Part shown: piece by piece, positions 58,200 to 64,000 of the stretch
Layout: each line of letters begins with the position of its first letter
How positions within the stretch are numbered: position 1 is the first letter of the stretch
NCBI RefSeq assembly: GCF_003114835.2
Contig: NZ_AP025028.1
Location: 2,446,001-2,510,000 of the forward strand
Length of the DNA: 64,000 nucleotides
Source: Leptospira kobayashii
GTDB lineage: Bacteria > Spirochaetota > Leptospiria > Leptospirales > Leptospiraceae
Reading direction: 5' to 3'
Notes under the pieces: generated by a model
The model's input: the letters and a program-made list of their open reading frames with translations, nothing else
Databases searched by the model: none
Told to the model about the DNA's origin: nothing
Program-made: the position numbers and the translations under genes

Positions 58200-59632
58200 T
58201 ATACACCTTTGCAATAATCACAATTTCCGCAAACTGGAAGAGAGGTTCCGAAGTATTCGTATACGAACTCTCTTCTGCACTTTTCCGTTTTTAAATACAT
58301 TAACATCTGATAGAGTCTTCTTAGACTGGTTTGCCTTTTTTTCTCCAATTCCTCTTTGGAGCTAAGCGATTCCGGAATTTCACCAACCAGTTCCAAAGAA
58401 TGTTTTTCCAAATCTCCCCGAGTCACTCCGTAACGTTCGAATAAATTCAAAACAGTTTGCAACCTATGATCACCTCTGTTCTTATGAACAACCATGGATT
58501 GCAATCCCTCGTAATCGATGGCGGATAGTTTTTCACCTAATCTTTGCATGGTGCCATAGGTTCTTTTTATGAATTGAGCATCGGGATTTTGCCATTCTAT
58601 AAAATCCATAAGCACAGTTAAATCGTCTTGGTTGTAAAATACATGGCAATCCGATGGATTTCCATCTCTTCCCGCCCTACCTATCTCCTGGTAATAGGAC
58701 TCCAAAGAAGAAGGAAGTTCCGCATGAATGATCTTTCTTATATTCGGTTTGTCCACACCCATTCCGAACGCATTGGTAGCGAGCATGATCGAATCATCCG
58801 ATTTGATAAATTGATTTTGGACTCTTTTCCTCTGGTCCGTTTGTAGTTTGCCATGATAAACTTTATGAGGGATTTTTTTTCCATCCAGTTTTTCCGAAAA
58901 CTTTTCCATAGTTTTGATCAGATTAAAATAAACGATGACGCTTTCTTTATTTTCTTTAAGCAAACCGACGATAGCATTGAATTTATCCTCTTCATCCACA
59001 AAAGTTTCCACGTTCAAATACAGATTGGGTCGACAAATCCCTTCATCGTATATATTTATCTCCGACTCGGAAAAACCCATCTGCAAGATCATATCTTTTT
59101 GAATTTCTTTGGTAGCTGTAGCCGTCAGTGCAATGGTAGTCGGATTTTTCAGAATGGAACGAAATTCCGCGATCTTGGTATAATCCGGACGAAAATCATG
59201 CCCCCATTGACTGATGCAATGTGCTTCATCGATTGCAAGTAAGGATACTTTTCTATCTTTCAATGCATCTATAAAATCTTCCTTTCGGAATCTTTCCGGA
59301 GAGACATAGATGATTTTATATTTTCCATTTTTCAAATCCGAATACGATTGAATTCTTTCTGTTTTGGACAAGGAAGAATTGATATACCCCGCATCAATCC
59401 CCAATTGTTTCAATTTCAAGGTTTGGTCCTGCATGAGAGCAATCAAAGGAGATATAACGATTGTTAATCCGTCCAAAGCGAGTGCAGGCACTTGGTAACA
59501 TATGGATTTTCCCATACCTGTAGGCATTAGTACCATACAGTTTTTCCCCGAAATCACATCCTCTATGATCTGTTCTTGGGAAGTACGAAAGTTTTGAATT
59601 CCGAATCGTTTTAAATATGGGGAAAGTAGCAT
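58199..59632 (-). CDS. recQ: Short RecQ-family ATP-dependent DNA helicase
   Basis: A 477-residue superfamily 2 helicase. Motif I is MPTGMGKSICYQVPA, motif II DEAHCISQWGHDFRPDY, and motif VI YYQEIGRAGRDG. The C-terminal zinc-binding region has CRREFVYEYFGTS and CGNCDYC, then the protein stops; the winged-helix part of RQC and the HRDC domain of E. coli RecQ (609 residues) are missing. It should unwind 3'-5' during recombination repair. It is coupled to the methyltransferase gene and lies 18 bases downstream of a response regulator gene. Confidence 0.92.
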   Translation of the reverse strand: MLLSPYLKRFGIQNFRTSQEQIIEDVISGKNCMVLMPTGMGKSICYQVPALALDGLTIVISPLIALMQDQTLKLKQLGIDAGYINSSLSKTERIQSYSDLKNGKYKIIYVSPERFRKEDFIDALKDRKVSLLAIDEAHCISQWGHDFRPDYTKIAEFRSILKNPTTIALTATATKEIQKDMILQMGFSESEINIYDEGICRPNLYLNVETFVDEEDKFNAIVGLLKENKESVIVYFNLIKTMEKFSEKLDGKKIPHKVYHGKLQTDQRKRVQNQFIKSDDSIMLATNAFGMGVDKPNIRKIIHAELPSSLESYYQEIGRAGRDGNPSDCHVFYNQDDLTVLMDFIEWQNPDAQFIKRTYGTMQRLGEKLSAIDYEGLQSMVVHKNRGDHRLQTVLNLFERYGVTRGDLEKHSLELVGEIPESLSSKEELEKKRQTSLRRLYQMLMYLKTEKCRREFVYEYFGTSLPVCGNCDYCKGV

Positions 59633-59650
59633 CGGAGGAAAACCGGTTTC

Positions 59651-60052
59651 TTAACTAAAGAACGGTTTCAGTTCTTTGTATTGTCTAAATTCGTCCAGTT
59701 TTGCAAAATCGATCGGTTTTTCCGCAAACCCGATCACCTCGGGATATTGACTGGATTTTTCCTTGTCCCTGGCATCGATACTGGAGGTTACCATAACAAC
59801 CAAGATTTGTTTGGAAATAGGAAGCTGATGGGCTGCTTCCAAAAACGCCCATCCGTTCATAACGGGCATGTTGATATCCAATAACACAAGATAGGTTTTC
59901 TCCGATGAACCCTCTTCCATAAGAAATTCCAAAGCATCTTTGCCGTTGGCAAAAGAAGCAGGCTCGGAATGAAATCCGCTTTTGGTGATCATCATCTTAT
60001 GATGAAAAATAATAACAAAATCGTCATCGACTACCAAAACTTCCAAACTCAT
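59651..60052 (-). CDS. Single-domain response regulator
   Basis: A 133-residue receiver domain with no output domain. The acidic pair is in VVDDDF, the phospho-acceptor aspartate in VLLDINMPVMNGW, the conserved Thr/Ser in VMVTSS and the lysine in GFAEKP. Its ATG overlaps the stop of the upstream REC-PAS gene by four bases. As the cluster has no output protein, it probably passes phosphate on or binds a partner. Confidence 0.92.
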   Translation of the reverse strand: MSLEVLVVDDDFVIIFHHKMMITKSGFHSEPASFANGKDALEFLMEEGSSEKTYLVLLDINMPVMNGWAFLEAAHQLPISKQILVVMVTSSIDARDKEKSSQYPEVIGFAEKPIDFAKLDEFRQYKELKPFFS

Positions 60053-61074
60053 TCCTTATTCCCAAGTTCGATCAATTCCGTTTTATTCGTTATATCTCTT
60101 ACGATACCGTCCAATTCGTAGGCGGAATTCAAAAGATGTTCGATCAATTCCCTTTTGTTTACTTCTCCGTCTCCGAAATTTTTAATCAAGTCGATCAAAC
60201 CGATCATTCGCGCAATGGGAGCTCTAACAACATGGGATTGAATCCAAGCGATCTCTTTTAGTTTTTCGTTTTGACTCTGAATGGAAGATATATAATTTAA
60301 TTTTTCAGTGATATCGTTTGCAAGTACCAATTGATTTTTGGTATTATCAAAATTGATTATATTACTTTGTAAGTCCACATCGATGATTTCACCGTTTTTC
60401 TTTTTGTGTCTTACCGTTCCCCTGAAATACAATGATCCCGAAGCACTGGTAGTTCTGATTCGTTCTTCCAAAATAGGAATGTCTTCCACCGGATAAATGT
60501 CCCTAATGGTCATTGATAAAAATTCATCCAGAGAATAACCGTAATGTTTGATCGCGGCCTCATTCACATTTAAAAATCGGAAAGTTTCCAGATCGCATAA
60601 CCACATAGGTTGAGGACTGAGTTGGAAAAGATTGCGATACTTTTCTTCGGAATGTGCCAGCTGATTTACAATTCGTTTTCTCTCCCTACTGTACGAAATA
60701 CTTTTGTACAATTGGATCGGCTCGATTTCATCTTTCAAAAGGTAATCGGAAACTCCCAAAGATAGAGTTTGAATCCCGAAATTTTTATCCAGATAACCGG
60801 TAAGTACGATGACCGGAATTTGACCCGCCAACTCCAGTATATCCGTTACAAGCTCGGTTCCTCTCGCATCCGGAAGGGTAAGATCCAGTAGAATGGTATC
60901 GTAATCGGATCTTGATTTTAATAATTTTGCCGCTGCAGAAAATGTAACTGCTCTCTCTATTTCCGGTTCTAAAAATTCTTCCCTCAGACTTTCCTCAAGG
61001 AGAATGAAATCCCCTTCACTGTCTTCTACCACTAGTATTTTTAATTTTTCCGCAGAACGAGCCATTTCATTCAT
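60049..61074 (-). CDS. REC-PAS protein with DHp-like histidine but no ATPase
   Basis: A 341-residue protein. A receiver domain (VVEDSEGDF, LLDLTLPDARG, VLTGYLD, YLLKDE) is followed by a PAS domain (about 148-265) and a helix with IAWIQSHVVRAPIARMIGLI, a histidine-kinase phospho-acceptor box with His281. Only 60 residues remain after it, so the ATPase domain is absent. It may act as a phosphotransfer or dimerisation module for the kinase of the same cluster. It overlaps the genes on both sides. Confidence 0.85.
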   Translation of the reverse strand: MNEMARSAEKLKILVVEDSEGDFILLEESLREEFLEPEIERAVTFSAAAKLLKSRSDYDTILLDLTLPDARGTELVTDILELAGQIPVIVLTGYLDKNFGIQTLSLGVSDYLLKDEIEPIQLYKSISYSRERKRIVNQLAHSEEKYRNLFQLSPQPMWLCDLETFRFLNVNEAAIKHYGYSLDEFLSMTIRDIYPVEDIPILEERIRTTSASGSLYFRGTVRHKKKNGEIIDVDLQSNIINFDNTKNQLVLANDITEKLNYISSIQSQNEKLKEIAWIQSHVVRAPIARMIGLIDLIKNFGDGEVNKRELIEHLLNSAYELDGIVRDITNKTELIELGNKE

Positions 61075-61504
61075 TCACATTGCGAGGAAGTTTGACGACC
61101 GTGATCCAAAAATCTTCTATCGAGATCACAACTTTAAGAAAATCTTCAGCTAATATAGGTTTGCTGATGAAACAATTCGCATGATTTTTATATGCTTCGA
61201 AAATATCTTTTTCTTCCGAAGAAGTGGTCAAAATGATGACCGGAATATGTTTCGTATTTTCATTGGATTTTATTTTTTTAAGTACTTCGTGCCCGTTCAA
61301 TTTCGGCAAATTCACATCGAGTAAAATCAAATCGGGGGATGGCATATTACGATAATCACCTTTTCTTTCCAGGTATTGAACAGCCTCCCAGCCATTTTTC
61401 ATAACAGTGACTTGGTTCGCAATTCTACCTTCTTCCAGGGCTTCTGTGATCAACATAATGTCCCCTTCACTGTCTTCTACCAAAAGAATGTTAATCGGTT
61501 TCAT
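61067..61504 (-). CDS. Rcp1-like single-domain response regulator
   Basis: A 145-residue receiver domain of the Rcp1 type paired with phytochrome-like kinases: LLVEDSEGDIMLITEAL, LERKGDYRNMPSPDLILLDVNLPKLNG, VIILTTSSEEKD, CFISKPI. It lies 16 bases after the multi-PAS kinase gene and overlaps the REC-PAS gene by eight bases. It is the likely first acceptor from that kinase. Confidence 0.93.
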   Translation of the reverse strand: MKPINILLVEDSEGDIMLITEALEEGRIANQVTVMKNGWEAVQYLERKGDYRNMPSPDLILLDVNLPKLNGHEVLKKIKSNENTKHIPVIILTTSSEEKDIFEAYKNHANCFISKPILAEDFLKVVISIEDFWITVVKLPRNVNE

Positions 61505-61520
61505 GTTATTTTCTCAAAAC

Positions 61521-64000
61521 CTAAGATAGATCTTTACTGATTGTAAAATTAAATATTGTTCCCTCATTTTCAGAAGAGTCCACCCAAATTTCTCCCTTAT
61601 GTCGTTCCACAATTTTTTTACAAATGGAAAGCCCGATCCCCGTTCCTGAATATTCGGATTTGTCATGTAACCTTTGAAATAATACGAAAATTTTCTCGAA
61701 AAACTGAGGATCAATTCCAATTCCGTTATCGGAAACAGTAAATTGGAAATGAGTGGGATTTTCGGTGGCTTCGATTCGGATAATCGGTTTTACCCCCTTT
61801 TTGGCATATTTCAGGGAGTTACCGATCAGATTTCGAAAGAGCTGATGGATCGCAGGTTTGGAACCGGTGATCTTCGGCAGCGAGCCGAACTTAAGAATCG
61901 CGCCTTTTTCCTCGATGACATCCCGATAAAGTCCCGAAATATCAACTAACAAATCATTTACGTTAATTTCTATTAGGTTGTCTGTCGTTTTTCCCGCGCG
62001 TGAATATTCCAAAAGGTCCAAAATGATTTGTCTCATCCTGGTCGCTCCGTCCACAGCCAGGAAAATATATTTCCTTCCCTTTTCATCTAACAAAGGTTTA
62101 TATTTTTCCTCTATTTTGGAAAGAAAACTGGTAACCATTCGAAGAGGTTCCTGCAAATCGTGAGAAGCGATGTAAGCAAACTGTTCCAGTTCTCTATTGG
62201 AGATCGCAAGTTCCAAGTTTTTATGCTTCAAATCGGAGTTTGCAGTTTTCAATAACATTTCCGTATTTTTCAAATTGGTAATGTTTTTGAAATAAACCGT
62301 CAGTCCTTCATGAGATGGAAATACACTGATATCATACCATCTATCATGAGGGTCATAATAATCCTGAAAACGAACAGGTTCGCCGGTTTCCGTTGCTATC
62401 TCGAACTGATCGAAAAACTTTTTGGAAGGTTCGTCATTGTACAACTCGTATATACTCTTTCCAATAATCGTTTCCCGTTTGACTCCCAGTAATTTTTCAG
62501 CTTCATCATTCCAGTATGTAATAATGTAATCCTTATCCAATGAATAAAATCCGTCCTGAATACTATTCAAAATCGAAATCATTTTACCATTGTATTCGGC
62601 TAACTCCTGTTCCTGCTGTTTTCTGTGGGTAATATCCATGATATAACCGTACCAAACAACGGAATCTCCTTCCTTACTTTCGGGATGAGACGCACCTCTC
62701 AGCCATACCGTCCTGCCGCCTTTTGTTAAAGTTCTATATTCCAAATTCCAATCAGTCAGATTTTGTCTGGAGTGCTGAATGGAAGAAACCAAACTTTGAA
62801 GATCATCAGGATGCACTCTATCGAACGCGGAAGTTGCGTCTTGTTTTACCGCATCGATATCCAATTCCGGTAAAATGGAAAGAAGACCTTTGCTCATAAA
62901 TGGAAATCTCATTTTTCCGTCCGAATTCATTTCGAATTGGTAAATAGCTGCAGGAACATTCTCTGTGATTTTCTGCAGGAACTCATTGCTTTGTTTGAGT
63001 TTCTCTTCCGCAATCCTCCGATCGGTAGTATCTCTTGCATAACAAGCCAAGCCGATGATCTCACCGTTATTGTAGATCGGATTAAAACTCACCTCAGACC
63101 AGGATTCATCTCCTATTTCGCTTTTTGGTGCATAAATTTCCTTTCTGAAAGCTTCACCAGCTAATGCCTGTTCGTAGTATCCTCGCCAAAGAGTGAGAAA
63201 TTCCCTAGGAAATGCATCTTCCGGTAGAACATAGTCGCCGGGTTTAAATGTGATTCCCGCATAATTTTTGATGGTATTAATAAACGATTGGTTTGCTGCA
63301 ATCAATTGGAAGTCTGTATTCACGCTCCAAATCAAATCTTCAGTCCCGTTGATCAGTGCTTCCTTATCCCTTCTTTCAAATTCTTTGAGTTCTTCCGCTT
63401 CCTTTTTTTCGGTGATGTCTCTGAAATTATCCACAATCCCGGCAATGGAAGGCTCATGAATCAAATTGGTCACTGTGGACTCAAACCAACGCCAGGTTCC
63501 ATTCTTATGAAGCAGTCTGGAAGTGCAACCGGGCAAAGGTATACCCGGATTTACCAAAGCGCGTCCTATCCCATCCGTTAATTGGCTCCAATCATCGGGA
63601 TAAACTAAGGTAGTCAAATCGGCTTGTAAAAATTCCTCTTCCGTATAACCTAACACTCTTTTAATGGAAGGTGAAATATAAATCGGTTTTATATCCGGGG
63701 TTAAAATCGCAACCGCATCGGTTCCGTTTTCGACCAAAGATCGAAACCGTTTTTCATTTTCAGCCAATTCCTTTTGCAATTGATTTTGTTCAGAGATGAT
63801 CTTTTGCAATCCGTTGAATAACATGGGAACCAGTACGCTGAACAATGCGGATAAAAAAATCAAATTGGAAAAAACGGCAACGCTGGTTTCAAATGCAAAC
63901 GGAATCGTAATGGGACTATTCAAAACCCTCAAATGAATCAAAAGACCCATAACAGTACATAAAAGGGCGTTGATTCCCACTGTTAAAATAGAAACCCATT
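61521..64000 (-). CDS. Multi-PAS sensor histidine kinase (5' end outside window)
   Basis: The frame is open to the right edge, so the N-terminus is missing; at least 826 residues are visible. Two membrane helices come first, then four PAS domains (each closing with a DITEKK- or DITHRK-like linker), a HisKA domain with YIASHDLQEPLRMVTSF, and a HATPase (VSDNGIGIDPQFF, GTGIGLSICKK). The HisKA type is that of Cph1-like kinases, matching the Rcp1-like regulator directly downstream. It senses a membrane or cytoplasmic signal through several PAS domains. Confidence 0.93.
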   Translation of the reverse strand, partial: WVSILTVGINALLCTVMGLLIHLRVLNSPITIPFAFETSVAVFSNLIFLSALFSVLVPMLFNGLQKIISEQNQLQKELAENEKRFRSLVENGTDAVAILTPDIKPIYISPSIKRVLGYTEEEFLQADLTTLVYPDDWSQLTDGIGRALVNPGIPLPGCTSRLLHKNGTWRWFESTVTNLIHEPSIAGIVDNFRDITEKKEAEELKEFERRDKEALINGTEDLIWSVNTDFQLIAANQSFINTIKNYAGITFKPGDYVLPEDAFPREFLTLWRGYYEQALAGEAFRKEIYAPKSEIGDESWSEVSFNPIYNNGEIIGLACYARDTTDRRIAEEKLKQSNEFLQKITENVPAAIYQFEMNSDGKMRFPFMSKGLLSILPELDIDAVKQDATSAFDRVHPDDLQSLVSSIQHSRQNLTDWNLEYRTLTKGGRTVWLRGASHPESKEGDSVVWYGYIMDITHRKQQEQELAEYNGKMISILNSIQDGFYSLDKDYIITYWNDEAEKLLGVKRETIIGKSIYELYNDEPSKKFFDQFEIATETGEPVRFQDYYDPHDRWYDISVFPSHEGLTVYFKNITNLKNTEMLLKTANSDLKHKNLELAISNRELEQFAYIASHDLQEPLRMVTSFLSKIEEKYKPLLDEKGRKYIFLAVDGATRMRQIILDLLEYSRAGKTTDNLIEINVNDLLVDISGLYRDVIEEKGAILKFGSLPKITGSKPAIHQLFRNLIGNSLKYAKKGVKPIIRIEATENPTHFQFTVSDNGIGIDPQFFEKIFVLFQRLHDKSEYSGTGIGLSICKKIVERHKGEIWVDSSENEGTIFNFTISKDLS

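Overview
This 64 kb window most probably comes from a Leptospira-like spirochaete, and a free-living (saprophytic) lineage fits better than a pathogen. The grounds are an AT-rich genome, many short exported proteins with relaxed spirochaetal lipoboxes (LNC, FANC, LTQC, SSC, VNC), OmpL47-like, DUF1566, lamin-tail and FecR-domain surface proteins, lipid A genes of the LpxI type, and a nitrite-reduction locus. This placement is inferred from protein character; no rRNA or tRNA gene was seen.

Layout. 0-4.5 kb: the start of an acyl-CoA dehydrogenase, an MFS transporter divergent from a TetR regulator with two palindromic operators between them, and 2,4-dienoyl-CoA reductase, a fatty-acid catabolism theme. 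4.5-11.5 kb: mostly exported proteins, including a lipoprotein with a metzincin-type zinc motif, a seven-repeat propeller-like lipoprotein, a DUF1566 lipoprotein sharing its N-terminus with the propeller protein, and a trypsin-like protease. 11.5-19.4 kb: plus-strand housekeeping run sucC-sucD, TolC-like channel, SH3 protein, FmdB zinc ribbon, lpxI and lpxB. 19.4-24.7 kb: minus-strand operon rep helicase, TPR lipoprotein, AsmA-like protein, lipoprotein. 26.1-30.2 kb: nirK-nirV-SCO-nnrS behind a perfect FNR-type site. 30.3-37.8 kb: LysM/FecR and OmpL47-like pair, map, a hybrid histidine kinase, a porin-like protein and an MFS exporter.

38-44 kb: a translationally coupled surface operon of a large lamin-tail lipoprotein, a predicted outer membrane barrel and an HKD (phospholipase D/nuclease superfamily) lipoprotein. 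44.06-44.74 kb is a gene-free island built from repeats, one of which recurs inverted at 11.5 kb. 44.7-49.6 kb: uvrC, then a four-gene membrane operon of a signal-peptidase-like protein lacking both catalytic residues followed by DUF2157, DUF4401 and GDYXXLXY proteins. 49.7-57.3 kb: a GMC flavoprotein with a four-cysteine motif, an SRPBCC protein, a 7TM-PP2C phosphatase, an alpha/beta hydrolase with a cysteine nucleophile, and a convergent metallophosphoesterase. 57.4-64 kb: a minus-strand signalling cluster (multi-PAS histidine kinase truncated by the window edge, two single-domain response regulators, a REC-PAS protein with a phospho-acceptor helix but no ATPase), then a short RecQ and a methyltransferase.

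The strongest candidates for undescribed biology are the catalytically dead signal-peptidase operon, the composite repeat island, the lamin-tail/barrel/HKD surface operon, and the REC-PAS-DHp protein.
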